NCBI GenBank assembly: GCA_964564435.1
Contig: CAZMAT010000009.1
Span: 1-64,000 of the forward strand
DNA length: 64,000 nucleotides
Origin: Fermentibacter sp964564435
GTDB lineage: Bacteria > Fermentibacterota > Fermentibacteria > Fermentibacterales > Fermentibacteraceae
Direction: 5' to 3'
Shown: piece by piece, positions 17,243-24,965 of the stretch
Layout: every line of letters begins with the position of its first letter
Numbering within the stretch: position 1 is the first letter of the stretch
Translations under genes and position numbers: made by a program
Notes under the pieces: generated by a model
What the model was told of the DNA's origin: nothing
Databases searched by the model: none
The model's input: the letters and a program-made list of their open reading frames with translations, nothing else

Positions 17243-17961
17243 TCCTTCCTGATCACCTTGATCTCGTACGCGCAGGTGTCTCCTGGCGAGGTCTTCTCCA
17301 GCTTCAGCCTCACACCGGAGAGCTTCGCGATATAGCCCGCCAGGTAGTTGTAGAAGAGCACGCACAGGTCGCCCCCGAGCTCCAGTCCCTCGCGTCTGCA
17401 GAGATCCCTGATGAAGCATGTCCCGGCATTGATCTTCAGGCTCTCGGCCCCGTCGTACGCGGCCTTCAGGTCCCACGTCGGCGCGAGCTGCTCCACCACC
17501 ATCGCGAGCGCTTCCTTGAAGTCGGCCGGCACATGATACCTCGGCAGGTGCGTCGCCAGCGTCCTGCCGGCCATGGTGCCCACCGCGGGCAGGCTGCCGC
17601 CCAGGGTCTGCCTGAACACGGAAGCCACCGACAGGAGCCGTATCCCGAGGTCGCCCACGGCCTGCCTGCGTATGCCTGCATCATCGGGGAAGTTGATCGC
17701 CCCCGCTCCGTCGGCGGTCTTCTGCGAGAGCTCCACTGCACCCGGATCGTAGTAGTGGTTCTCGGAGTGCGCCGCTCCCTCGTGCACGATCGCCGTAGCG
17801 GGGCATATCTCGGAACAGCTCAGGCAGCCGAAGCACTCCTTCGGCTTCTTCACGACCGGCTTGGCCTTCTTCTCGTCGAATTCGAACACCTTCGTCGGAC
17901 AGACGTCCACGCAAAGCGAGCAGCCGACGCAGGCATCCTCGTCGATCCTTATGTCGATCAC
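17239..17961 (-). CDS. Ferredoxin protein with C-terminal V4R/ATC-hydrolase-like domain
   Basis: A 240-residue protein starting at GTG 17961 in a GTGA overlap with the large-subunit stop. Residues about 1-60 hold two [4Fe-4S] sites (CVGCSLCVDVCP and CFGCLSCSEICP). The C-terminal half is unrelated to ferredoxin. It ends in a region with conserved Cys and Gly (AGTCFIRDLCRREG, then LCVLFYNYLAGYIAKLSG, then SPGDTCAYEI) that looks like the V4R or amino-thiazoline-carboxylate hydrolase fold. It is probably an electron-transfer subunit or partner of the [NiFe] hydrogenase; the C-terminal role is unknown. Confidence 0.75.
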   Translation of the reverse strand: MIDIRIDEDACVGCSLCVDVCPTKVFEFDEKKAKPVVKKPKECFGCLSCSEICPATAIVHEGAAHSENHYYDPGAVELSQKTADGAGAINFPDDAGIRRQAVGDLGIRLLSVASVFRQTLGGSLPAVGTMAGRTLATHLPRYHVPADFKEALAMVVEQLAPTWDLKAAYDGAESLKINAGTCFIRDLCRREGLELGGDLCVLFYNYLAGYIAKLSGVRLKLEKTSPGDTCAYEIKVIRKE

Positions 17962-19358
17962 ACCCGCTCCTCCCCCCTGGTCACGCTGCGGACGAGCCTG
18001 CCGTCATGTCTGATCTCGATTTCCAGAGGCATCCTGCCGGCCGCATGAGTCGCGCAAGCCAGGCATGGATCGTAGCACCGGAGGGCGAATTCGACCCCGT
18101 TCATCAGCTTCTCGTCGTCCTTCCCGCCGATGAGGTGTTCCGCTATCCCGGTGATCGACTTGTCGATGGCGTCGTAGTTGCCCTGAGTGGCGACTATCAG
18201 GTTCGCGGCGGAGATTCTCCCCGCGTCGTCGGCCGTGTAGTCGTGTATCAGGATGCCCCTCGGCGCCTCCACCATGCCGATGTACCTGCCGGGTCCGGGG
18301 TGCAGTTCCACGCGTATCGGGCCGTCGCCCAGCTCGCTTCCGGCTATCGTAGCCATCCTCTCGGCTGTATGCACGGACTCCACGAGGCGGGCCTCGAGGT
18401 TGTCGAGGGTGGAGTTCCGGGGCCTGCTCCGGAATGCGCCCAGGAGCGCGGTGGCCTTCGGGGTCGAGAAGCCTTCGTTGACCAGCATCCTCGCCAGCGG
18501 GCCCACGAAGAGGTTCTTCTCCGGGTTCCCGCCGAGGGTGATCGACTTCATGTAGGAGTCGTCCAGAACGTGTTCGACCAGGTTGTCGGCGTATTCACGG
18601 GAGGTGAAGGACCTCTCCTGGCTGCCGTCGCGGTTCCTCACGACGCATGGTGCGTTCCAGTACGCCACCTTCCCGCCGTCGCTGATAGCTGCCGGCAGGA
18701 AGTCGAGCGCCGCAGGCCCTCGCAGTTCGTCGAGATCCGCCAGCCTGGCCATGAAGAGGGGGGTCAGCTCCTCGATGATGCCCAGGGCTTCGCCGCCCCA
18801 TGCCGCTATCGAGGCGAGATCCTCCTTCGAGGGTCTGCTGGCCAGCCCTCCGGGGATGGAGGTCACGGGATGCACCCCCCTGCCGCCGACGATCTCGACG
18901 GTCTTCTGGCCGATGCTCCTGAGGCGGAGGACCTTCCTTATGGCTTCCGGCTCGAGCTTGAGGAGGGCGAAAACGTTCCGCTGCTCCGGCTTCGCCCCTA
19001 TGCCGCCCAGCACGTCCGGCCCCGTGAGCACGAACGTGCTGAGGGCGTGGGAGTGCAGGATGTGGCCCATGTACATCAGCTCGCGCAGCAGTTCGGCATC
19101 CCTGGGGATCTTCGCCCCCAGTCCGGACTCGATCGCATTCACGGACGCGATATGGTGCGCGGCGGGGCAGACACCGCAGATCCTGCCCGTGATCAGGGGC
19201 ATCTTGAAGAGCTCCATGCCCTCGAGGAGCTTCTCGAAACCCCTGATCTCGAGGACCTGCAGATGGCCCTTGACCACGCGGCCCGCGTCGTCCGTATCGA
19301 GGACGATGCGTGCATGCCCCTCGATCCTCGTGACCGGATCGACCACTATCTTCTTCAT
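17958..19358 (-). CDS. [NiFe]-hydrogenase large subunit (group 3 type)
   Basis: A 466-residue catalytic subunit. The nickel-iron ligands are in L1 RICGVCPAAHH (C61, C64) and L2 DPCLACATH (about C432, C435). A 28-residue tail follows the final His, as expected for the unprocessed precursor. N-terminal DPVTRIEGHARI is the standard opening. The length and lack of an export signal on the small subunit point to a cytoplasmic group 3 enzyme of the Mvh/Frh or sulfhydrogenase type. It is flanked by the small subunit and ferredoxin genes. No MvhD or flavin subunit is encoded next to it. Confidence 0.93.
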   Translation of the reverse strand: MKKIVVDPVTRIEGHARIVLDTDDAGRVVKGHLQVLEIRGFEKLLEGMELFKMPLITGRICGVCPAAHHIASVNAIESGLGAKIPRDAELLRELMYMGHILHSHALSTFVLTGPDVLGGIGAKPEQRNVFALLKLEPEAIRKVLRLRSIGQKTVEIVGGRGVHPVTSIPGGLASRPSKEDLASIAAWGGEALGIIEELTPLFMARLADLDELRGPAALDFLPAAISDGGKVAYWNAPCVVRNRDGSQERSFTSREYADNLVEHVLDDSYMKSITLGGNPEKNLFVGPLARMLVNEGFSTPKATALLGAFRSRPRNSTLDNLEARLVESVHTAERMATIAGSELGDGPIRVELHPGPGRYIGMVEAPRGILIHDYTADDAGRISAANLIVATQGNYDAIDKSITGIAEHLIGGKDDEKLMNGVEFALRCYDPCLACATHAAGRMPLEIEIRHDGRLVRSVTRGEERV

Positions 19359-19392
19359 ATCTCAGTCTCCCATGTGACGGGTGTCGGTGGTC

Positions 19393-20313
19393 TCATTTCG
19401 CGGCCTCCGCCGCCCACTCCCGCAGCTCGACGGTGGGCTTCCCGTACATCACCGGGGATGACAGCGCATAGGAGTAGAACGTCTTGGCATCGCCCTGGAT
19501 GTAGTCCCTGATCTCCTGTTCGGGGATGCCCGTCAGCATGGCCATCCTTTTAGCGACCATGCTCCTGATGTCGAGGTGCGGCTCCCGGATGAGTTCCACC
19601 GAGGGCCCGGCGCATCCCGCGCAGGCCACGCCCTTGTTGGGACACTGGGCCTTGCACCTGTCGAGCGTGACGCTGCCCAGGCAGACCACACCCTGGCTGA
19701 GGAAGCAGGTTTCCGGGTCTTTCGCCGACACCTCGCCCTTCGAGAGCTTCGCTCCTTCGGTCTTCTTCATCCTGCGGCCGCATTCGGAGCAGACCGTCAT
19801 GGGGCTCAGGGGGATGCTCTCGACCCCGAGCAGGTCGCGTATCGCTATCGCGATGAAGTAGGGGTGAGGCGGACAGCCCGGCAGATACCGGTCGATCTTC
19901 ACCACCTCGTCGATCGGGATCACGCTCTCTTCGAGCTTCGACGCCCCGCCGGGAACGCTCGATCCCTTAGCGTCCGAGACGTTCCCGCCATAGGCCTTGG
20001 CCAGGATGGCGTCGCGGCCGTACAGCCATCCGATCCCGGACGGGCCGCCGTATGCCGCACAGGTCCCGAAGGCAAGCAGCTTCCCGCAGCTCTCGCGCAT
20101 CTTCTCGAGCGCATGCCTGTCGTGCTCGCTCCTTACGGCACCTTCGACTATCCCCACGTCGGCCTTCGGATAGCCCTTCTCGTCCATGAGCACGGGGACC
20201 CTCACGAACTCGACGTCGTCGACCAGGTTGAGCAGCTTCTCGTGGAGATCCACTATAGCGACATGGCAGCCCGAGCAGCCCGAGAGCCACTCCGTAGACA
20301 CCCTCGCCTTCAT
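19393..20313 (-). CDS. [NiFe]-hydrogenase small subunit
   Basis: A 306-residue iron-sulfur subunit that carries electrons from the active site. It begins directly with the proximal-cluster motif WLSGCSGCHVAIVDL (C12, C15) and has no twin-arginine leader, so it is cytoplasmic. Other cluster cysteines are in FGTCAAYGG, YLPGCPPHP, CSECGRR, TCFLSQGVVCLG and CKAQCPNKGVACAGC, enough for three clusters. The start overlaps the upstream V4R-like gene by 4 bp; a 34-bp gap precedes the large subunit. Confidence 0.93.
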   Translation of the reverse strand: MKARVSTEWLSGCSGCHVAIVDLHEKLLNLVDDVEFVRVPVLMDEKGYPKADVGIVEGAVRSEHDRHALEKMRESCGKLLAFGTCAAYGGPSGIGWLYGRDAILAKAYGGNVSDAKGSSVPGGASKLEESVIPIDEVVKIDRYLPGCPPHPYFIAIAIRDLLGVESIPLSPMTVCSECGRRMKKTEGAKLSKGEVSAKDPETCFLSQGVVCLGSVTLDRCKAQCPNKGVACAGCAGPSVELIREPHLDIRSMVAKRMAMLTGIPEQEIRDYIQGDAKTFYSYALSSPVMYGKPTVELREWAAEAAK

Positions 20314-20816
20314 TCCTGACCACCCTCCTCCACGATCATCTCCTTGAGACAGCCGTTGGGTCCGGCGTGGAGAATCTCGAGATGCACCGTCCTGCCGGGC
20401 ATGATCTTCTCCATCGCCCCGGCGAAGACGCCGTGCGCCATGTAGCAGAGGGACTGTTTCTGTTCGTGGGCGTACCTGAAGAGGGCGTTGCGGACCATGC
20501 AGGTCCCGAAGGAGAGCCTCATCACCTTCTTGCCGTCGCGGTCCTCTATGGGCGTTGCGGACTCGCCGGCGAAGGGTTCGAAGTGCCAGACGATGCCCCG
20601 CTTCGCGAGGGCCTCGCCGAGCAGTGTGACCGCTTCGGTCAGGTCATCGGTCTGTCGTGTGCCTTCGACAGCCTCCCTGCCGAATTTCTTCCCGGCGAGC
20701 ATGCAGATGGAGAGGCTGCTCTTGCCGAGGTTCAGCTCCGATGCGTGCGCCAGCGCTCCCAGAAGATAGGCGACTCCGTGGAAACGGGAGAGATCTGCAT
20801 CCGCGACTGCGTGCAC
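20310..20816 (-). CDS. V4R-like protein leading the hydrogenase operon
   Basis: A 168-residue protein starting at GTG 20816 with AGAAAGGAGA before it. I do not recognise a firm family. Its last 65 residues (FGTCMVRNALFRYAH, then LCYMAHGVFAGAMEKI, then GPNGCLKEMIV) share the Cys, Gly, Cys pattern and spacing of V4R or amino-thiazoline-carboxylate hydrolase domains, and of the C terminus of the ferredoxin protein at 17239. It overlaps the small subunit gene by 4 bp, so it belongs to the hydrogenase operon. It could be an accessory or sensor protein. Confidence 0.6.
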   Translation of the reverse strand: MHAVADADLSRFHGVAYLLGALAHASELNLGKSSLSICMLAGKKFGREAVEGTRQTDDLTEAVTLLGEALAKRGIVWHFEPFAGESATPIEDRDGKKVMRLSFGTCMVRNALFRYAHEQKQSLCYMAHGVFAGAMEKIMPGRTVHLEILHAGPNGCLKEMIVEEGGQE

Positions 20817-20858
20817 AGTATCTCCTTTCTCCCTCGACTCGACCCCATAACTTCATCG

Positions 20859-22520
20859 TCACGCCTTTAGCGAGAGCATCGCCGACTCCAGGTCGCCCTT
20901 CTCGAGGAACTTGAGCGTGACCTGGAGCTTGCCTATGTCGATATCGTTCGCTCCGGACTCCATGAGCTGCCTGATCCTCTCGCCCACGGCCAGGCGTAGG
21001 GCTTCGGTCTGCTTTTCCACGGTGTCCGCAGACTCGAGCATCTCCTTGAATCTCTTCGCCGATCTGCGCCCCGAGCGCGGCGGCTCGTGCGCATCGTCCG
21101 GGGCGGGCGCCTGCTGCTGCGTCATTGGGGCTTCCGCAGGGGTTCCCGCGGGCGCTGCAGTCCCTTTCGACGGGACCGGCTTCTGCGCGGCAGGTGCAGG
21201 CTGCGCACTCCCGGCCGGCCAGGCGGACAGAGGCTGCTCCTCATGCCTCTCCACGGCCGGAGCATGCGGCTTCTCCCTCGACACCGCCATCGGGACGGGG
21301 TAATCCTCTTCGGTGTGCCCGGAATCCTCGTCCGCGTCTTCCCGAGCCGCGGGAGTATTAGGTGGCTCCACCGGCCGGGCGGGCTGCGCCCTGGCACTCC
21401 TTGCCGCGGACTTCGGAGGGGTATCGCTGGAGCCTGCGGTCTGCGGCCTGCGGGACGAAGCGGCGCTGCTCACCGGTTCGATCACGAAGGGTTCCAGGCC
21501 CGATCCGGTGTTCCTGCGGTCGGGCTCCTCCTCCACCTCCACGACGATGTACTCGGTCCTTCCTCCCGGGGCCATGGGCAGATCCTCGTCGAATTCGGGC
21601 AGTTCGGTGCCGATCCTCTCGGTCATGAAGCCGAGGAGTGCCCTGGTGGACTCGACTGTCATCGCGCTGCCGGTTCCGAGCACCCTCGCGAGAACCATCC
21701 TCGCGGCGGCCTTGAGCTGCCTGACGTTCGTCGTGAAGGTGTCGGCCAGGTAGTCGACCACGTCGTCCGAGAGGTTCATCCCAGTGTACTTGAAGAACTG
21801 CTCCAGGATCTCCCGGCGCCCCTTCTTGCTCACGATCTCGAGCTTGATGGTGATCCCGGACATCAGCCTCGACAGGAGCGACGCATCCATCCCGGTGAGC
21901 ATGGATGGTTCGACGTCGGAAGAGATGACGATGCCGTGGGTCTCCCTCGGCATCCGGTTCATCACGGATATGACGAACTTCTCGAAGCTCCTGTTGCCGC
22001 GTGCGAACTGGATGTCGTCGATGAGTATCAGGTCGTGCTGGATCATCCAGTCGCGGAGCTCGCGCTCCCTGCCGGCGCTCAGGGCGTGCTGGAATTCCGT
22101 CTCCAGGTCGAGGGTGTTGATGAGAAGGGCCTTCCGCGACGTGGCATTGCGCGTGGCGGCCAGGAGATGGGTCTTGCCCTGCCCTGTGGGGGCATGGATG
22201 AACACTGGCGCGATGGCCTTCCAGATCCTCGGGATGAACGCCACGGTGCGGAGGATCTCGCAGGTGTAGTAGTTCTCCTCGGTGGTGATGTAGCTGTCGA
22301 AGGTCATGTTGTCGGGATAGTCGAACGCGAGGATGTTCTCGAAGCTCTGGAGCCTTTCCGAATCGGTACCGGACATCCGGGGTACCGAACCCACACCTCC
22401 CATGGCGCGGGCGAAACCGTGTATGCGCCTGGACGTGTCCTCCGTGATCAGGCCGGAATCCGTGCATACCCGGAGGAACTCGTCGAAGGGTATCAGGGAC
22501 GGCACGGGATTCTCCGCCAT
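20859..22520 (-). CDS. DnaA-like AAA+ ATPase lacking the DNA-binding domain
   Basis: A 553-residue protein with a short N-terminal helical domain (1-45) and a complete DnaA/Hda-type AAA+ core (about 60-305): Walker A APTGQGKT (110-117), Walker B LILIDDIQF (D168, D169), sensor I IVISSD (198-202), Arg finger in LLSRLMSG (R218) and sensor II NVRQLK (R267). DnaA domain IV is absent. Instead there is a Pro/Ala/Ser-rich linker of roughly 170 residues and a charged helical C-terminal module ending LESAMLSLKA. It lies 7 bp after the PATAN gene and is last in the GTPase cassette. It is unlikely to be the replication initiator; it is more likely a motor or scaffold for the GTPase system. Confidence 0.85.
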   Translation of the reverse strand: MAENPVPSLIPFDEFLRVCTDSGLITEDTSRRIHGFARAMGGVGSVPRMSGTDSERLQSFENILAFDYPDNMTFDSYITTEENYYTCEILRTVAFIPRIWKAIAPVFIHAPTGQGKTHLLAATRNATSRKALLINTLDLETEFQHALSAGRERELRDWMIQHDLILIDDIQFARGNRSFEKFVISVMNRMPRETHGIVISSDVEPSMLTGMDASLLSRLMSGITIKLEIVSKKGRREILEQFFKYTGMNLSDDVVDYLADTFTTNVRQLKAAARMVLARVLGTGSAMTVESTRALLGFMTERIGTELPEFDEDLPMAPGGRTEYIVVEVEEEPDRRNTGSGLEPFVIEPVSSAASSRRPQTAGSSDTPPKSAARSARAQPARPVEPPNTPAAREDADEDSGHTEEDYPVPMAVSREKPHAPAVERHEEQPLSAWPAGSAQPAPAAQKPVPSKGTAAPAGTPAEAPMTQQQAPAPDDAHEPPRSGRRSAKRFKEMLESADTVEKQTEALRLAVGERIRQLMESGANDIDIGKLQVTLKFLEKGDLESAMLSLKA

Positions 22521-22527
22521 TCCGCCA

Positions 22528-23226
22528 TCACTCCTTCTTGCGGACGTTGTCCAGAAGGCGGCCGAGGGCGATGCACATCAGGCCGATCTTGGTGTCGGGC
22601 TTCACGACGGTCAGGAGAACCAGCTTCTTGTCCACCGACATGAGCCCGAGAGTCCTCGAGCCGTCCTCGATGATCACCCTGTCGGGCGCCCCGCCGGGAT
22701 ACGAGTTCACGAAGGCGGAAACGCTCTTCACTATCACCGGGGCGATCTCGGAGAGGTCGCTGGGCAGGTCGGACCTGGCGATGATCACCCCTGTCGAATC
22801 GACGATGCTCGCCCAGACATGGCTGGGTGACGAGGCGACGAAGTCTCGCAGGGGCTGCTCGTAGATATGGCCGTCGGGGTGCTGGAGGGCGTTCTGTTCG
22901 GCCTCGGCCTGCGCCTTCTTGATCTCGTCGCGCTCCTTCAGGGCCCACATGATGAGTCTGTGGAGGTCCTTCTTGATGGTCACCTCGGGGGATGTCACGC
23001 CGGTCTCGAATGTGAATGTGCCGTCCTTCCAGTCGACCATCTCGACCAGGACCTGCTGGCCCGTCAGATCGCCGAGGGTGGCGTGCACCAGGTTGCCGTC
23101 GACGTAGTAGAGGCTCGCCTGATCATTGTCGACCGTGATCGAGAGAAGCCCCGATCTCCTGCTCGAGTTTGGGAACTGGAGCAGGGTGACGAGACCCAGA
23201 TCGCTCAGTGTGCCTTTGAGAGCCAT
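22528..23226 (-). CDS. PATAN (DUF4388) protein with roadblock-like C terminus
   Basis: A 232-residue protein. Residues about 1-100 match the PATAN/DUF4388 domain (MALKGTLSDLGLVTLLQF, RRSGLLSITVDNDQASLYYVDGNLVHATLGDLTG, WKDGTFTFETG), an adaptor seen in two-component and motility proteins. A short charged helix follows (about 103-120). The last 110 residues (WASIVDSTGVIIARSDL, LGLMSVDKKLVLLTVV) look like a roadblock/LC7 fold, the class that acts as a GTPase-activating partner. Position between the MglA-type GTPase and the DnaA-like ATPase supports a linker role. Confidence 0.82.
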   Translation of the reverse strand: MALKGTLSDLGLVTLLQFPNSSRRSGLLSITVDNDQASLYYVDGNLVHATLGDLTGQQVLVEMVDWKDGTFTFETGVTSPEVTIKKDLHRLIMWALKERDEIKKAQAEAEQNALQHPDGHIYEQPLRDFVASSPSHVWASIVDSTGVIIARSDLPSDLSEIAPVIVKSVSAFVNSYPGGAPDRVIIEDGSRTLGLMSVDKKLVLLTVVKPDTKIGLMCIALGRLLDNVRKKE

Positions 23227-23274
23227 TCCATTTCCAAACTCATGCGGCGCAGGGGCGCCGTCGCTTCTTTCCGC

Positions 23275-23859
23275 CTAGAGCTGGAACTTCCTGATGATTT
23301 CCATGCTCAGCAGCCGGAGGGTCTGCATTACCCCCCTGCCCTCGCTCGCCACGGCCTCGATCGCAGGGATGCCCGGGGAGAGCCCCAGCTCCCTCTCGAT
23401 GCTGCCCAGCTCGATCAGGGGTTCCAGGTCGCGCTTGTTGTACTGGAGCACCACCGGGAAGTCGTCGACCGGGATCCGCAGATCGATCATGTTGTCGATC
23501 ATCATCCTGTAGCTCTGGATGTTCTTCTCGAGATGGCCCATGCGCGAATCGGCTATGAAGGCCACTCCATCGGCGCCTTCGAGGATCAGTCGGCGGCTGG
23601 CCTCGTAGTGTATCTGCCCCGGGATGGTGTAGAGATGGAACTTGATCGCGTAGTTCTCGACCCTTCCGAGCGACACGGGGAAGAAATCGAAGAAGAGCGT
23701 CCGTTCCTTCTCTGTATCGAGCACGAGCAGTTCGCCCCGGTACTTCTCGGCGAGCTGGGCGTGGATCCAGTGGAGATTGGTGGTCTTGCCGCTCATGCCC
23801 GGTCCGAAATAGACGAGCTTGAAGACTATCTGCTGGTTCTCAGAGCTGATGTGCGCCAT
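23275..23859 (-). CDS. mglA: MglA-type small Ras-like GTPase
   Basis: A 194-residue GTPase of the bacterial MglA family, which sets cell polarity and drives gliding or pilus switching in Myxococcus. P-loop GPGMSGKTT (19-27), the MglA-specific FDFFPVSLG segment, switch II LYTIPGQIHYEASR, and YNKRDL for guanine recognition are all intact. Its start overlaps the upstream roadblock gene by 20 bp. Together with two roadblock proteins (MglB-like activators) it forms a GTPase switch. No gliding-motor gene is seen in the window. Confidence 0.93.
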   Translation of the reverse strand: MAHISSENQQIVFKLVYFGPGMSGKTTNLHWIHAQLAEKYRGELLVLDTEKERTLFFDFFPVSLGRVENYAIKFHLYTIPGQIHYEASRRLILEGADGVAFIADSRMGHLEKNIQSYRMMIDNMIDLRIPVDDFPVVLQYNKRDLEPLIELGSIERELGLSPGIPAIEAVASEGRGVMQTLRLLSMEIIRKFQL

Positions 23860-24349
23860 CGTCCTCTTCGTCTACCCGGAAGATCCTGTCCACCAGGTTG
23901 AGCGCGTACTCCTTGAAGCGGGGCAGGTAGATCTCGCCCTCCTCGTCAGGGGCCTTCTCGACCGGCATCTCGAGGATCCTGGAGATGGCCTCGCCTGCCT
24001 TCTTGGCCTCTATCCGGACCTTCCCTATCCTGGTGTAGTCCTCGAAGACGATGACCATCATAGACCTCTTCCCCACCAGGGAGATGTGGATGTGCCGCTT
24101 GTCGCCCTGCTGGAGGAGGATCGAGAACTGGTTCTCGCCCACGATGGTGGCCACTTCCTTGGTGGCCGCGAACATGCCTGCGACCAGGGCGGCGAGCGCG
24201 GTCGTGTTCAGCGACGTCAGCTCGCCGGCCTGGCTCAGACAGACGCCTTCTCTGGAAATGAGCAGGCTTATGAGGGCCCCGGTCGCGCCAACCATCTCCG
24301 ACAACTCGCGATGTATAGCGCTGCTCTGGCTCGTCTGATCGCTTCTCAT
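23840..24349 (-). CDS. Roadblock/LC7-domain protein (MglB-like) with C-terminal extension
   Basis: A 169-residue protein. Residues about 8-110 fit the roadblock/LC7 fold (VGATGALISLLISREGVCLSQAG, TALAALVAGMFAATKEVA, ILLQQGDKRHIHISLVG, MMVIVFED). Such proteins dimerise and stimulate MglA GTP hydrolysis. An acidic extension follows (VEKAPDEEGEIYLPRFKEYALNLV). A 20-bp overlap with the GTPase gene suggests coupled synthesis in fixed ratio. Confidence 0.85.
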   Translation of the reverse strand: MRSDQTSQSSAIHRELSEMVGATGALISLLISREGVCLSQAGELTSLNTTALAALVAGMFAATKEVATIVGENQFSILLQQGDKRHIHISLVGKRSMMVIVFEDYTRIGKVRIEAKKAGEAISRILEMPVEKAPDEEGEIYLPRFKEYALNLVDRIFRVDEEDDGAHQL

Positions 24350-24416
24350 CGCTATCCGGACTCCCTTCGAAAGCGCGGATCGTCTGGACCGGCGATTGTC
24401 AGGGCCGGGGAGCCGC

Positions 24417-24773
24417 CTAGCTCAGGCTCTTGACCAGGTCCGTCGTGCGGCGCTTCACCTGGAGGCGCACATTGCCCAGGTTGGCGTCGCTCGATGCGAC
24501 GACTGCGAGCAGAGCGTCGGTTCCGAGGGCTGAAAGGACGACTATGCCCTTCTCGTACTCCATCATGGCCTGGGCCATCTCGCCGACGCCCAGCTCGCGG
24601 CCGACGCTCTCGGCGGAGCCCATCCCCGTGGAGACCATCGCGCCGATGGCATCGGCATCAGCGTTCCCGGTGGAGGCGGCATCGATGACGAAGCCGTCGC
24701 GACCTACGCAGACGGCTACATTGATGCCCTGGACGTCGACGAGTTCCTTGAGGATCCGGGAAGTGTCGCTCAC
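24417..24773 (-). CDS. Roadblock/LC7-domain protein
   Basis: A 118-residue single-domain roadblock protein (VQGINVAVCVGRDGFVIDAASTG, AMMEYEKGIVVLSALGTDALLAVVASSDANLGNVRLQVKR). GTG 24773 is chosen because AGGAGG lies eight bases upstream; the in-frame ATG at 24791 actually contains part of that ribosome site. It is the first gene of the cassette and the canonical GTPase-partner size. The second roadblock gene follows after 67 bp. Confidence 0.85.
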   Translation of the reverse strand: MSDTSRILKELVDVQGINVAVCVGRDGFVIDAASTGNADADAIGAMVSTGMGSAESVGRELGVGEMAQAMMEYEKGIVVLSALGTDALLAVVASSDANLGNVRLQVKRRTTDLVKSLS

Positions 24774-24805
24774 TTGTGAAACCTCCTGCATGGGGTGACA
24801 AGAAT

Positions 24806-24827
24806 GCCTTCCATCACGATGGAAGGC
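24806..24827 (-). promoter_or_regulatory. Leader hairpin before the roadblock/GTPase operon
   Basis: A perfect 9-bp inverted repeat (GCCTTCCAT / ATGGAAGGC) with a CACG loop (as read on the plus strand) lies between the predicted promoter and the first start codon. It may be an operator or a 5-prime leader structure. A second inverted repeat, CGTTCG-N8-CGAACG, lies at 24896-24915. Confidence 0.4.
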
Positions 24828-24845
24828 GCGTTCGGAACATGATGA

Positions 24846-24874
24846 AAGATAAGGCCCCGCCCGCGCAGACCCAA
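24846..24874 (-). promoter_or_regulatory. Possible promoter of the roadblock/GTPase operon
   Basis: On the minus strand, TTGGGT (24869-24874) and TATCTT (24846-24851) are 17 bp apart, about 75 bp before the GTG at 24773. Moderate match only. Confidence 0.3.
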
Positions 24875-24965
24875 TAGCGCGTGGCAATTCCTGAACGTTC
24901 GGAAATTTTCGAACGGGACGACCCCGCCTGTGTCTCGAGCATAAATGCCCTTTCTGTGCAGCTTT

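Noticed and set aside
20859..22520. Chromosomal replication initiator DnaA and a nearby origin
   Set aside because: The DNA-binding domain IV is absent, and no dnaN, gyrB or DnaA-box cluster is visible around it.
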